Shown here: piece after piece, positions 25,333-34,209 of the stretch
Numbering within the stretch: the first letter of the stretch is position 1
Layout: each line of letters opens with the position of its first letter
Source: Nitrospinota bacterium
GTDB taxonomy: Bacteria; Nitrospinota_A; UBA7883; JACRGQ01
Reading direction: 5' to 3'
DNA: 38,072 nt
Assembly (NCBI GenBank): GCA_029881495.1
Contig: JAOUMJ010000004.1
Location: forward strand, 92,476-130,547
Translations under genes and position numbers: made by a program
Notes under the pieces: generated by a model
Seen by the model: the letters and a program-made list of their open reading frames with translations, nothing else
Database searches by the model: none
What the model was told of the DNA's origin: nothing

Positions 25333-26111
25333 TAAAGACCAAACTGCACCGCAACGAATACGACGGCGTCGCCTGGTATACGTTTAAGGAGATTGCCGAA
25401 CTCCATTTCCTGAAACACTGGATCACCTCCAGGCAAGGCGGGGTAAGCGACGGCGGATACAAGGGGTTGAACCTGGGTGATCATGTCGGCGACGCCGATT
25501 CAAACGTATCGAAGAACCTGAAGACAGTAAGCTCTCTCTTTTGCGAAGGGAGAAAAATATATCTTCCGAATCAGGTGCATTCGAACAGGGTCGCGGAGAT
25601 ATCGTCCCCCGGCGGGAAGAGCCGTAAAGATTGCGATGCCGTGGTGGTCGAAAGCCGAGAGACCCCGATAGGGGTGCTGACCGCAGATTGCCTCCCTGTA
25701 TTAATTGTCGATCCGCACAGGAAGGTTGCCGGAGTCGTTCACGCCGGGAGGATGGGTGTGTTCATGGATATTGCCGGTGAGACGGTGCGGAAGTTGGAGA
25801 CTTTATTTGGCGCGAAGGCGCGGGAGATGATCGTCGCCATCGGGCCCGGCATCAGGGAGTGCTGTTATGAGGTCGGGGAAGATGTTTTTTCAGGCTATGA
25901 GAACTATGCAAGGTACAGGAACAGCGCGGGCAGGCTCGACATGGTGACGGCGGTGGCCGATTCCCTCTCAGCAAGGGGAATATTGAACGACAATATCTTC
26001 GACTGCGACATATGCACGTCGTGTAAAAATGACGAGTTTTTTTCCCACAGGAAACAGGGGCTCTCCGGCGAAAAGGCCGGGAGGTTTATGACCGGCCTGG
26101 AGATATTTTAA
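25329..26111 (+). CDS. pgeF: PgeF/YfiH/LACC1-family multi-copper-like purine nucleoside phosphorylase
   Basis: The 260-residue protein has the DUF152 motifs: TSRQGGVSDG near the N-terminus, LPNQVHSNRV, GVLTADCLPVLI, the zinc-ligand VVHAG, IGPGIRECCYEV and ICTSCKNDEFFSHRKQG. Relatives phosphorolyse or deaminate purine nucleosides and were earlier called polyphenol oxidase or peptidoglycan-editing factor. The usual HAGWRG reads HAGRMG here, changing the Trp and Arg positions. ATG 25329 overlaps the radical SAM stop (ATGA) and lies seven bases after AAGGGGG; ATG 25323 is possible but too close to it. Confidence 0.88.
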   Translation: MIKTKLHRNEYDGVAWYTFKEIAELHFLKHWITSRQGGVSDGGYKGLNLGDHVGDADSNVSKNLKTVSSLFCEGRKIYLPNQVHSNRVAEISSPGGKSRKDCDAVVVESRETPIGVLTADCLPVLIVDPHRKVAGVVHAGRMGVFMDIAGETVRKLETLFGAKAREMIVAIGPGIRECCYEVGEDVFSGYENYARYRNSAGRLDMVTAVADSLSARGILNDNIFDCDICTSCKNDEFFSHRKQGLSGEKAGRFMTGLEIF

Positions 26112-26126
26112 AACGGGGTTGCCGCT

Positions 26127-27545
26127 CTACTTCCCTAGCAGATAATCGAGCACATCCGCGGCGGTATATGTATCTTTCCCCGGTTTCAGTAGCTTCTTGA
26201 TCTCGTTTACCTCGTCACCGGCAGTTACAAGCCCTTTTTCCACGTAACCGTTGCTCTGTAGTTGTGCCAATCCGATATTTGAGACAAGCGCGTTGCAGAG
26301 GCATTTCCTGTTAACCGTATCCTCTACCTTGCCCCCTTTTTTCAGATACTGATCCACCGGCTCTGCTGGACATCTATACCCCAGTGTGCCGTCCTCTTTT
26401 CTGTAGATATGCCTCAGGTACCCAAGGTCGCAAATCCTGTTTCGTGCCAGATACGTCTCCTCTTCCGAGACCGTATTTTCAAGCCTTACAACCTTGAACG
26501 GGAACCCGGTTGGGGAAGCAACTGGATCGGTAAAGACGGTAGCCCTGTCCTTGATGACTTTTTCTATAACCGCCTTTTTGTACTCCGGTGAAAAGCCGGA
26601 CTCCACGCAGAAGGCGAACAGTGTGCCAACCTGGACGCCGGTCGCGCCGAGTTTTTTTGCATCTTCTATTTTTTCCGGTTTTCCGTAGGAACCGGCGAGC
26701 CAGAACGGATAGCCGAGCTCCTTTATTTTCTCAATATCCACTTCATCCTTTTCGCCGTATACCGGTTCACCAAGGTCGTCCAGTTGCATCAACCCCCTTG
26801 GCGGCGCGTTATGCCCCCCCGCGGATGGACCTTCTATGATGAATCCGTCCACCTTGCCGGTTGCTTTCCTTGAAAGAGTGAGGGCGAGTATTGCAGATGC
26901 GATGATCGCGAGGAATTTCGGTCGTTTCAGTCCCGGGAGCGTTTTCCCCAGTATTTCGACCGGGTTGAAAACCTCTTTGAAATCGTCTTCGCTTGTAGCT
27001 CCGGTAACATTTATTTTGTATGAGACCTCTTCATGTTTAGCGAGTTTGTCGAGAACTCCGGGGATTTCCCTCGGTATTCCTGCCCCCATCAGTATGTAGT
27101 CGACCCCGGCAAGCATTGCGCCGTAAATGGCAGAGAGATTCGGCATCTGTATCTTTTCCAGATAATTGATACCAACCGGATTGTTGTGCCCCTCCTTAGC
27201 GAGGAATACCTCCACGAAATTGCTGACGATATTCAGTTCAAGAAGCGCTTTTCCCGGATTGATGGTGAACATGCTTGAAGTTTTGAAAGGCTCTTTTTCA
27301 GGTTTTCCGCCTTCAATAAAATATTTGTTTATGATCCTCTCTGCGATTTCCGGAACCGGAAAATGAGAAAGAGCGCGCCTTATATGCCCTTCCTTGTCTC
27401 CAAGCTGTAACAGCCGAAGTAAAGATACATCCAAGGCAGTGCCGGAAACTACTCCAAGCTGTCCATAGCTTGAGACGCTTTTTGCAAGCATCCAACTGGA
27501 GACTCCGGCACCCATTCCCCCCTGAATTACCAAAGGGAAACTCAT
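26127..27545 (-). CDS. Nitronate monooxygenase-family FMN protein
   Basis: The 472-residue protein opens with PLVIQGGMGAGVSSWMLAK, the FMN-barrel start of the nitronate monooxygenase/enoyl-ACP reductase (COG2070) family. The central IIEGPSAGGHNAPPRG contains the conserved GGH, and LGATGVQVGTLFAF is the phosphate-binding strand. A C-terminal extension with several Cys (RICDLGY, YRCPAEP, RKCLCNALVSNIG) is longer than in classical nitronate monooxygenases, a feature of a large uncharacterised subgroup. Physiological substrate is unknown. It is monocistronic in appearance, ending 15 bases from convergent pgeF. Confidence 0.85.
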   Translation of the reverse strand: MSFPLVIQGGMGAGVSSWMLAKSVSSYGQLGVVSGTALDVSLLRLLQLGDKEGHIRRALSHFPVPEIAERIINKYFIEGGKPEKEPFKTSSMFTINPGKALLELNIVSNFVEVFLAKEGHNNPVGINYLEKIQMPNLSAIYGAMLAGVDYILMGAGIPREIPGVLDKLAKHEEVSYKINVTGATSEDDFKEVFNPVEILGKTLPGLKRPKFLAIIASAILALTLSRKATGKVDGFIIEGPSAGGHNAPPRGLMQLDDLGEPVYGEKDEVDIEKIKELGYPFWLAGSYGKPEKIEDAKKLGATGVQVGTLFAFCVESGFSPEYKKAVIEKVIKDRATVFTDPVASPTGFPFKVVRLENTVSEEETYLARNRICDLGYLRHIYRKEDGTLGYRCPAEPVDQYLKKGGKVEDTVNRKCLCNALVSNIGLAQLQSNGYVEKGLVTAGDEVNEIKKLLKPGKDTYTAADVLDYLLGK

Positions 27546-27892
27546 TTCTTGTTTTCCTGTCTAATTTTCAAGTTTTTCATAGAACCCATTCCTGTAATTA
27601 ATTTTCAATATCATTTAGGCAACAGGTTCCCCTAAAATGCCCAAAATGGCAATTATCACCAATTCAGGTACTAAATGCCTCACTTTTTGCAGACGGTAGT
27701 ATACAGTGGCTAGGCAGTCTGGGCAAATGTTTAGAGATTGCGCGTAATGATAGGGAGTTTTCCCACCATTAGGTAGGATAATAACAATATGTTCAGATGT
27801 TTGCCGATATTCCGGGTTACAGCTGTTGCGGTGTTCTGATACTTTCATATAATTTAGTTATAAAGGGATAATTTGTTAAAGTCAGTATTACT
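27546..27892 (+). other. AT-rich intergenic region, no convincing gene
   Basis: These 347 bases separate two divergent genes. A 77-codon minus-strand frame (27615-27848) is present but has no Shine-Dalgarno and no recognisable family, so I do not call it. The right end holds a good plus-strand promoter. A short inverted repeat TTTAGG...CCTAAA flanks about 27616-27638. Confidence 0.6.
27826..27853 (+). promoter_or_regulatory. Promoter for the zinc-ribbon repeat protein gene
   Basis: TTGCGG at 27826-27831 and a perfect TATAAT at 27848-27853 are 16 bases apart. Transcription would start near 27860, about 33 bases before the ATG. Confidence 0.6.
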
Positions 27893-29185
27893 ATGAAATG
27901 TCCAAAATGCAGGTACGTAACTTTTGAGCATTTGACGAGATGCGGCAAATGCGGCGAAGACCTTTCTGCGCACAAGTCTGAGCATGGTATAGATTTTCCA
28001 TCGTACAGAACTTATTCGGTTGTCTCTTCGGCCAACAGAAGCAGGCATCCGATCAAAGCCGGTATCGCGGCAATGAATAATTTATCCGGCATTTCCATGC
28101 CTGGCGCTGAAAAGGGGGAGGGAGAAATTTCAACACTTGGCGGGGCCGGGTTTGAGGAGGTATCCGCGTCCGGCCTGGAGACAACCAGTGAAGAGCCTTT
28201 TCTCGGCTTAGAATCTGAAACTCCGGCAATCGGGGAAGAGCTTGGATTGGACAATGTAGAGATAGATAACACTTTATCCGGCGATAGCCTTGAAACGGAT
28301 ATGGAACTGGATGCTTCCGACGGGGATTCCATTGATCTTGGACAATATGACGAGGTCTCAGAGGAAGAGCAGGGGCGTGAGAGCGAAGTGGCGCAGGGGG
28401 AAACCATCCATGACGGCGGGATAGATTTCTCGCTCGACTCGGTTGATGAGATATCAGAAGAAGAGCAAGGGCGTGAGAGCGAAATGGCGCATGATGAAAC
28501 CATCCATGACGGTGGAATAGATTTCTCGCTCGACTCGGTTGATGAGATATCAGAAGAAGAGCAGGGGCGTGAGAGCGAAATGGCGCATGATGAAACCATC
28601 CATGACGGTGGAATAGATTTCACCCTTGATTTGGCTGGGGAGGAAGGGGAGCCCACTGGGACAGAAGCCGTTCCATCTGAAGAGGTCCATTCCAAAGATG
28701 ACACGGAAGATGATATTGAAACTCAAATAGATAAGAGCGGAGAAGCGCCAGGCTTTAATAAGGGGGAACCGGAGGTTCTTCAAGAGATGGATGATGAAGA
28801 GGGTGAAGCAGCACGCGAGAGAGTGGCAGAAGCCGAACCGATTTTAGCTGCCGCAGAGGCAGGTGCAACAGTGGATGATTTATTGGAGACGGACGGATTC
28901 ATACTCAGCGACAGCGCGATTTTGCCTGTGACAAATTCTGGCGACTATGCAGGTCAGGTTATTGAGCTTGAATTCGACGCAGGGGAGTTGGAGATAATTT
29001 CATCCGGAGGTGCGCCGGCCAAAGCTTCCAAGGCAAACGCCGGAAATAAAAAGGATGCAAGAGTTTCTGAAAGAACGGACACACTTGATATTGACTCCAT
29101 AGATATTGCAGGTATTGAAGACGGGGATGAGGATACGACTGAAATTCTTGATAATCTGAACATTGATATCGAAGATGAAGATTGA
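27893..29185 (+). CDS. Zinc-ribbon, highly acidic repeat protein
   Basis: The 430-residue product starts with a zinc ribbon (CPKC about residues 3-6 and CGKC about 17-20). After a basic linker it is extremely rich in Asp and Glu and looks disordered. Residues 153-248 are three consecutive 32-residue repeats of the form DE[IV]SEEEQGRESE...ETIHDGGIDF. Shorter echoes of acidic-hydrophobic motifs (IDFSLD, LDIDSIDIAG, LDNLNIDIED) continue to the end. It has no membrane segment. The stop lies inside the following RDD gene, so the two are probably co-expressed. Function is unknown; a zinc-ribbon head with an acidic tail suggests a protein-interaction role. Confidence 0.85.
   Translation: MKCPKCRYVTFEHLTRCGKCGEDLSAHKSEHGIDFPSYRTYSVVSSANRSRHPIKAGIAAMNNLSGISMPGAEKGEGEISTLGGAGFEEVSASGLETTSEEPFLGLESETPAIGEELGLDNVEIDNTLSGDSLETDMELDASDGDSIDLGQYDEVSEEEQGRESEVAQGETIHDGGIDFSLDSVDEISEEEQGRESEMAHDETIHDGGIDFSLDSVDEISEEEQGRESEMAHDETIHDGGIDFTLDLAGEEGEPTGTEAVPSEEVHSKDDTEDDIETQIDKSGEAPGFNKGEPEVLQEMDDEEGEAARERVAEAEPILAAAEAGATVDDLLETDGFILSDSAILPVTNSGDYAGQVIELEFDAGELEIISSGGAPAKASKANAGNKKDARVSERTDTLDIDSIDIAGIEDGDEDTTEILDNLNIDIEDED
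28349..28636 (+). repeat. Three tandem 96-bp coding repeats
   Basis: Units at 28349-28444, 28445-28540 and 28541-28636 each encode 32 residues. Units two and three differ at only one base over the first 81 bases and diverge in the last 15; unit one is more diverged. Near identity at synonymous sites implies recent duplication or gene conversion. Confidence 0.95.
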
Positions 29186-29678
29186 TTCAATGGCTTCTGA
29201 AGGGCCTTCAGCTTTTAACGGGAAGGTGGTAGAAGAAAAACCGTATTCTATAAACTTGGCATATGCGGGATTTCTGAGCAGGTTCATAGCCTTTGCCGTT
29301 GATTTAATGATCATCGCGATATTTTTAAATATTGTTATCCCGGTTGCAGGGCTTTTTGTCACCAATATCCATGGAGACGGTGCATTGGGTGGGGGATACA
29401 TTCTTATTTCGATGCTATTTTCCAATGCTGTTTTTGTGGCATATTTTACGTGGTTCCATACAGAAACCGGCATGACACCGGGAAAGCGCCTTCTCGGCAT
29501 ACGGGTTGTTGGCCAGTTCAGCGCTGAAGTCGGTATTTCACGGGCGCTTTTCCGTTCGCTCGGCTACTATCTCTCATTTTTCCCGTTTTTTGCCGGATTT
29601 TTATGGGTTTTTATAAGTCCGACCGCCGAAAGCTGGCATGACAAACTTGCCGGAACCGCCGTTGTGGAGAGTGATTGA
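29175..29678 (+). CDS. RDD-family membrane protein
   Basis: The product of about 167 residues has an N-terminal cytoplasmic segment and then an RDD domain: GFLSRFIAFAVDLMIIAIFLN carries the Arg and Asp of the family, TGMTPGKRLLGIRVV is the hallmark loop, and SPTAESWHDKLAGTAVV the conserved ending. About three membrane helices are present. RDD proteins are small membrane proteins, some linked to ion exchange, mostly uncharacterised. The start is uncertain: ATG 29175 overlaps the upstream gene by 11 bases, while ATG 29190 lies just beyond its stop; neither has a strong Shine-Dalgarno. Confidence 0.85.
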   Translation: MKIDSMASEGPSAFNGKVVEEKPYSINLAYAGFLSRFIAFAVDLMIIAIFLNIVIPVAGLFVTNIHGDGALGGGYILISMLFSNAVFVAYFTWFHTETGMTPGKRLLGIRVVGQFSAEVGISRALFRSLGYYLSFFPFFAGFLWVFISPTAESWHDKLAGTAVVESD

Positions 29679-29781
29679 GCTCTACTGGAAGGGGCTGGCA
29701 AGGCCCCCTATCAGGATGAACAGGCTGATTGGTTTGCGGGGGGCCGTTGTTTTGCCTGGCAAGAAGGATTTTTCTGTAAAC

Positions 29782-29810
29782 TTGTACCGCGGTACAAATT
29801 GCGTTATCAT
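29782..29810 (+). promoter_or_regulatory. metK promoter overlapped by a perfect 16-bp palindrome
   Basis: TTGTACCGCGGTACAA (29782-29797) is a perfect palindrome. Its left end supplies a -35-like TTGTAC, 17 bases before TATCAT (29805-29810). The palindrome covers the -35 and spacer, the usual place for a repressor operator. Transcription would start near 29817, with AGGAG at 29840-29844 ahead of the metK ATG. Confidence 0.6.
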
Positions 29811-29850
29811 TTCTAGCTTGAATTTGCTTATCTTTTATCAGGAGAATTAA

Positions 29851-31017
29851 ATGGGCCGAATAAATTATTTGTTTACATCTGAGTCGGTAACCGAGGGGCA
29901 TCCAGATAAGGTATCCGACCAGATTTCGGATGCAGTGTTGGATGCGATTCTTTCCCAGGATCCGATGTCCAGGGTTGCCTGCGAGACACTAGTTACCACT
30001 GGCCTTGTCATGTTGGCCGGTGAGATCGCGACCAAGGCACAGGTTAATTTCCATGAGGTTGTTAGAAACACCGTTAAGGAAATAGGGTATACCGATTCCA
30101 AGCTCGGCTTTGATTATGAGTCATGCTCTATACTTAACGCGCTCCATGAACAGAGCGCCGATATTGCCATGGGTGTTGTGAAGGAGAATCCCGAGGAACA
30201 GGGGGCGGGCGACCAGGGGCTTATGTTCGGGTATGCGACGAATGAAACCGCGGAGTTCATGCCGCTTCCGATCCTTCTGGCGCATAAACTTACCGCAAGG
30301 CTCGCAGAAGTGCGGAAGAATGGAACGCTCCCGTGGGTCAGGCCGGACGGCAAGTCGCAGGTAACTGTCGATTACCAGAACAAGGAAGCAAAATTCATCG
30401 ACTCGGTTGTTATTTCCACACAGCATGATCCGAATGTAGACAATAAGACTATTCGAAATGAGATCATCGAGAAGGTAATTAAGCCGGTGATACCTAAAAA
30501 TCTCCTCGACGAGAAGAAAATAAAATATCATATCAATCCTACGGGCAAATTCGTTATCGGCGGACCTCACGGCGATGCCGGTCTGACGGGGCGCAAAATA
30601 ATAGTCGACACATACGGCGGAAGCGGTTCTCACGGCGGCGGCGCTTTCTCCGGCAAGGATCCAAGCAAGGTAGACCGCTCGGCTTCATATATGGCCCGCT
30701 ACATAGCAAAAAACCTCGTGGCATCAGGTGTTGTGGACAGGTGCGAAGTGCAGCTTTCATACGCGATAGGGGTGGCGGAGCCTACCTCTATTCTTGTGGA
30801 CGGATTTGGCACCAGGAAGATTGACCAGGAGAAGATAGTTGCCATCATCAAGGATATCTTCGACCTTCGTCCGTCGGGGATTATCAAAACACTTGATCTT
30901 CGAAGGCCGATTTACCGGAAAACAGCTGCGTATGGACATTTCGGAAGAGAGCTTCCGGAATTTTCATGGGAAAAAACAGACAAAGCCGCGGCTATTAAAA
31001 AGGCCGCAGGGATATAG
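29851..31017 (+). CDS. metK: S-adenosylmethionine synthase (MetK)
   Basis: MetK makes S-adenosylmethionine from methionine and ATP. The 388-residue protein has [21 protein letters not shown] at the N-terminus with the catalytic His, the GAGDQG ATP motif, [10 protein letters not shown], and the P-loop-like GGGAFSGKD with nearby Lys residues; all core signatures are intact and the length is standard. AGGAG lies six bases before the ATG. It is followed by a strong terminator, and ahcY, which handles the downstream product S-adenosylhomocysteine, lies 5 kb away on the other strand. Confidence 0.98.
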   Translation: MGRINYLFTSESVTEGHPDKVSDQISDAVLDAILSQDPMSRVACETLVTTGLVMLAGEIATKAQVNFHEVVRNTVKEIGYTDSKLGFDYESCSILNALHEQSADIAMGVVKENPEEQGAGDQGLMFGYATNETAEFMPLPILLAHKLTARLAEVRKNGTLPWVRPDGKSQVTVDYQNKEAKFIDSVVISTQHDPNVDNKTIRNEIIEKVIKPVIPKNLLDEKKIKYHINPTGKFVIGGPHGDAGLTGRKIIVDTYGGSGSHGGGAFSGKDPSKVDRSASYMARYIAKNLVASGVVDRCEVQLSYAIGVAEPTSILVDGFGTRKIDQEKIVAIIKDIFDLRPSGIIKTLDLRRPIYRKTAAYGHFGRELPEFSWEKTDKAAAIKKAAGI

Positions 31018-31040
31018 GAACAGAAGGACAGATTTTTCTG

Positions 31041-31071
31041 CCGCCCCGTATCAAATACGGGGCGGTTTTTT
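31041..31071 (+). terminator. Intrinsic terminator of metK
   Basis: Perfect 11-bp arms at 31041-31051 and 31055-31065 (CCGCCCCGTAT paired with ATACGGGGCGG) enclose a CAA loop and are followed by six T residues. It lies 24 bases after the metK stop and protects the convergent kinase gene. Confidence 0.95.
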
Positions 31072-31091
31072 ATTTGAGTTAATGCTTCTTT

Positions 31092-33890
31092 TCAGACGAT
31101 AAATCTTTTTACCTTGGGGATAAAATCCTCCGGTATCACCGGTTTGGCAATGAAATCGTTCGCCCCGAGTTCAAGAACCATTTTCCTGATATCCGTCTTA
31201 TCCCCGTTATGGTTGTCGTCGGAGGAGAGCGCCGAGTTCACTATCACTGGAATGTCCCTGAAATCGTTGTTTTGTCGGATTGTCTTGATAACTTCGAGTC
31301 CGTCCATCCCTGGCATTTGAATATCGGTGATGATGAGCATGGGGGTCACTTCGTTCATTATTTTTAGCACTTCCTTGCCTGTAGAGGCTTCCATGATATC
31401 GGCGTCGGTAATTTTTTTCAGTTGCTCGATGACCATTCTCCTCTGCACGTCCTGATCGTCAGCGACGATGATGACCTCTTTGATTACGGGGAATTCGATA
31501 TGAAAAATGGTTCCCTTAGGAGAGTTTGGCTTGACATAAATCGTCCCATTGTGGGCTTTCATTATATCCATGCAGTATGGAAGACCGAGGCCGGTCCCCT
31601 TTTCGCCGGATGTTCCAAAGGTTGTAGTTTTAATTTCATGCTTGAAAAGGTCGTCAATGATTGTCTTGTCAAGACCGATCCCTGTGTCACTTACGGCGAT
31701 TGATGAATGATTCCCGTTCGGCCTGTAGATGGAGATCACATCGCCTGCCGAACAAAATTTGACCGCATTGGAAACCAGGTTCTGAATCACTTCGCCTGTC
31801 AGGTCCGAATCCAGCAGAAGGCGCATGTCGGAGGGTATTTCGTTCACGATGACGATTTTCTTTTCCTTGGCGGCATAGAGCAGGTGATCCACGTGCATGG
31901 AGACCAAAAGCTTCATGTCGGTATATTTTTTATTCAGCTTTATTTTGCCTGACTGCAGTCTGCCGATATCCAAAAGTTGGTCAACCATCTTTAAAAGGCT
32001 TTTGCTGGTATTCTTGACCCTCGAAACAATTTCCGTCCTTTGTTTGTCATCAATTTTGGAGGCCATATTGCTCTCGAAAATATCGAGCATCCCCATGATG
32101 CCTGCAAGAGGGGAGCGAAGGTCGTGAGAGACAAGAGAAACGAATTTATCCTTTACGATGGTGGCGTTTTCGGCAATTTCCTTTGCTTTCTCAAGTTCGA
32201 TATTTGCGATTCTTAATTCCGAAGTTCTTTCCAGAACTTTAATCTCCAACTCTTCCTTTGATTTCAGTAGGGCGTCCTTGAGCATCCGGTCCCTTTTTTC
32301 GATCTCTATCTCCGCGTTTTTTATTTCGGTGATATCGAGTATTACGCCGTTCCAGAGAGGTTCGCCTGTCGGGAGGAAATGGGGAATTGATTTACCGTGA
32401 AACCATTTAATGTTTCCATCCGGCATCACATATCTGAAAAGGTGTTCCCATACGTTCATGGTGCTTGCGGATGTTTCTATGGATTTCAGGAAAGGTTCAT
32501 GGTCCTCCTTGTAAATGTTTTTAAAGAAGAGGTTGGGATCATTTTGAATGTCTGCCGCATTGAAGCCTACAAGCTCCGCTGACAGCGATGAAACGAACGG
32601 GAAAGTGAAACTCCCGTCATTCCTTATCATAAACTGGTATACGACGCCGGGTATGTTCATGGAGGTTTTAAGGTATTTGGACTGAGCCTCTTCCTTCTCT
32701 TCGCGCATTATGTTGATCTTGTCCGCAAGCGCCAGTGAAAGCAGGACAACTTCAACCACTGACCCCACCATGTAGGCATACTGCGTGTACACATTTACCC
32801 CTATAAGGCCGATGTTCATCAGGCCGAATATAGTCAGTCCTAAAAGGAAGAATGACCAAGCGATTACATAGAAACGTGCGGGCCGGTATCCGCGCGACCA
32901 GACCACAACACCAGCTCCGAGAAGCAGGAAAACAACAATGAGCATGATGTTCAGTATTTGGGCCATTAACATCGGATTTACTATGAAAGGAGCTATCAGT
33001 AAAATCAGCGAAAGCTTGCAGAAAAAAGCCATGTATTTGTCAAGAATGGGGACATGGACAGGCGAATTAAGGAATTTCCGGCTGAAGTTGATACCGAACA
33101 GAAGGGAGAATGATGTGAATACAAATATGCTATTAATGTTCCACGCGGGACTGTCCGGCCAGAGATATTGAAACGCAAAGCCGTGGTTGGAAAGCTGGGT
33201 CAGCCACATTCCCAAAAGGTAAAGGACATAATAGAGATAGACCGTTTCCCTTATGGACAAGTAGAGGAAAAAGTTATACGACATCATTACCAGAAGAATT
33301 CCGAAATATAAACCGTAGTACCAGTATTTTGTTTCAGTCGCCTGTTCAAAAAGATCGTGAGACCATGCCTTGGCGAGTACCAGGATCGTGATGTCGGATG
33401 CTATTCTCAGATAGTAGGTACGGGTAGAGCCGGGCGGCGTATCGAGGTGAAAACTAAAACCGTTATAGCTGGTATTTCTGGACGAAAAACCGTTTGTGTT
33501 TCCGGTTATGAAAGATTGAAGGATTTTCCCGTTTTCAGTTTCATGCAAATCAAGATAGTCGACAAGCGGATAGTCCCACTCAAATACCCAATTAATATTC
33601 TCATCCTGTATATTGTTTACTGAGAATTTCAGCCAAAAAACCGAGCGTGAAAATCCGAAATTTGCGCTGTCCCGGTCAAGGCGGGAGAATTCGCCGTCGC
33701 TTTTTTTCAGTATCTCCTCTATCGTAAAGGCGCCTGTCGGATCTTCCAACACGTCAAGATAGCGCCCTATCCAAATCCCGTCCATGGAGTCGGAGAGGAT
33801 GTATGGGTTCTGATTTGTATTTGCCAGGGCTTGAGAGCCGAATAGACAGAAAAGCATGGGAATCCACAAAAGGGATTGTCTATGGTTCAA
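31092..33890 (-). CDS. 7TMR-DISM hybrid sensor histidine kinase
   Basis: The 932-residue protein has a signal peptide (residues 1-23), a periplasmic 7TMR-DISMED2-like domain (about 30-180), seven membrane helices (about 190-390), a PAS domain (about 410-530), a coiled coil, HisKA with His589 in SHDLRSPLAG, HATPase with VSNAVKF and GTGLGLPY, and a C-terminal receiver with Asp811, Asp812, phosphoacceptor Asp856 and Lys916. All catalytic residues are present. DISMED2 domains are thought to bind carbohydrates or other extracellular ligands. TTG 33890 is the start, with GGAGG eight bases upstream. Output partner is not adjacent. The kinase core is clearly related to the next kinase. Confidence 0.95.
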   Translation of the reverse strand: MNHRQSLLWIPMLFCLFGSQALANTNQNPYILSDSMDGIWIGRYLDVLEDPTGAFTIEEILKKSDGEFSRLDRDSANFGFSRSVFWLKFSVNNIQDENINWVFEWDYPLVDYLDLHETENGKILQSFITGNTNGFSSRNTSYNGFSFHLDTPPGSTRTYYLRIASDITILVLAKAWSHDLFEQATETKYWYYGLYFGILLVMMSYNFFLYLSIRETVYLYYVLYLLGMWLTQLSNHGFAFQYLWPDSPAWNINSIFVFTSFSLLFGINFSRKFLNSPVHVPILDKYMAFFCKLSLILLIAPFIVNPMLMAQILNIMLIVVFLLLGAGVVVWSRGYRPARFYVIAWSFFLLGLTIFGLMNIGLIGVNVYTQYAYMVGSVVEVVLLSLALADKINIMREEKEEAQSKYLKTSMNIPGVVYQFMIRNDGSFTFPFVSSLSAELVGFNAADIQNDPNLFFKNIYKEDHEPFLKSIETSASTMNVWEHLFRYVMPDGNIKWFHGKSIPHFLPTGEPLWNGVILDITEIKNAEIEIEKRDRMLKDALLKSKEELEIKVLERTSELRIANIELEKAKEIAENATIVKDKFVSLVSHDLRSPLAGIMGMLDIFESNMASKIDDKQRTEIVSRVKNTSKSLLKMVDQLLDIGRLQSGKIKLNKKYTDMKLLVSMHVDHLLYAAKEKKIVIVNEIPSDMRLLLDSDLTGEVIQNLVSNAVKFCSAGDVISIYRPNGNHSSIAVSDTGIGLDKTIIDDLFKHEIKTTTFGTSGEKGTGLGLPYCMDIMKAHNGTIYVKPNSPKGTIFHIEFPVIKEVIIVADDQDVQRRMVIEQLKKITDADIMEASTGKEVLKIMNEVTPMLIITDIQMPGMDGLEVIKTIRQNNDFRDIPVIVNSALSSDDNHNGDKTDIRKMVLELGANDFIAKPVIPEDFIPKVKRFIV

Positions 33891-34209
33891 GGTTATCTCC
33901 TCCTACGGCAACTCTCAGCCCGACCCTGACAGACCGTATAACTTTGCACAATTGTCTTTCGGTTATTGTTGCGAGAGGCATGCGAAGTGTTTTTGAAAGA
34001 TATTTTCCTCTCACTCAATATTCAGAGTTGCTCAACGCATGAATTTTAGCATGACAAGGGGGGATTTGGGGGAAAAGTTGTTTGAAATGTTGCGAATTCA
34101 ACGATTCGTACAAGTTTTCGTTTTTGGGAACGTGAACTGTAAATGGCAAAACGGCCCCTGCCGTTATGAGATATATTTTAATGATTCAAATTTAGAGTGA
34201 GCAAAGAAA
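33891..34209 (-). other. Intergenic region between the two kinase genes
   Basis: These 319 bases hold the GGAGGAGA ribosome site of the hybrid kinase at the left and a 6-bp inverted repeat (AACGGC 34150-34155, GCCGTT 34160-34165) near the right, which on the minus strand precedes a short T-run and may weakly terminate the upstream kinase. I see no gene. Confidence 0.5.

Noticed and set aside
27615-27848. 77-codon minus-strand frame in the intergenic gap
   Set aside because: It has no ribosome site, no family resemblance and AT-rich content unlike the neighbouring genes.
28012-28704. 230-codon Ser-rich frame antisense to the acidic repeat protein
   Set aside because: It is the low-complexity mirror of the Glu/Asp-rich gene; the plus strand has a zinc ribbon, promoter and start.
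29679-29850. Possible SAM riboswitch upstream of metK
   Set aside because: The 172-base gap has a GGGGC...GCCCC hairpin and the 16-bp palindrome, but no multi-helix junction or terminator/anti-terminator pair, and the predicted leader is only about 34 bases.
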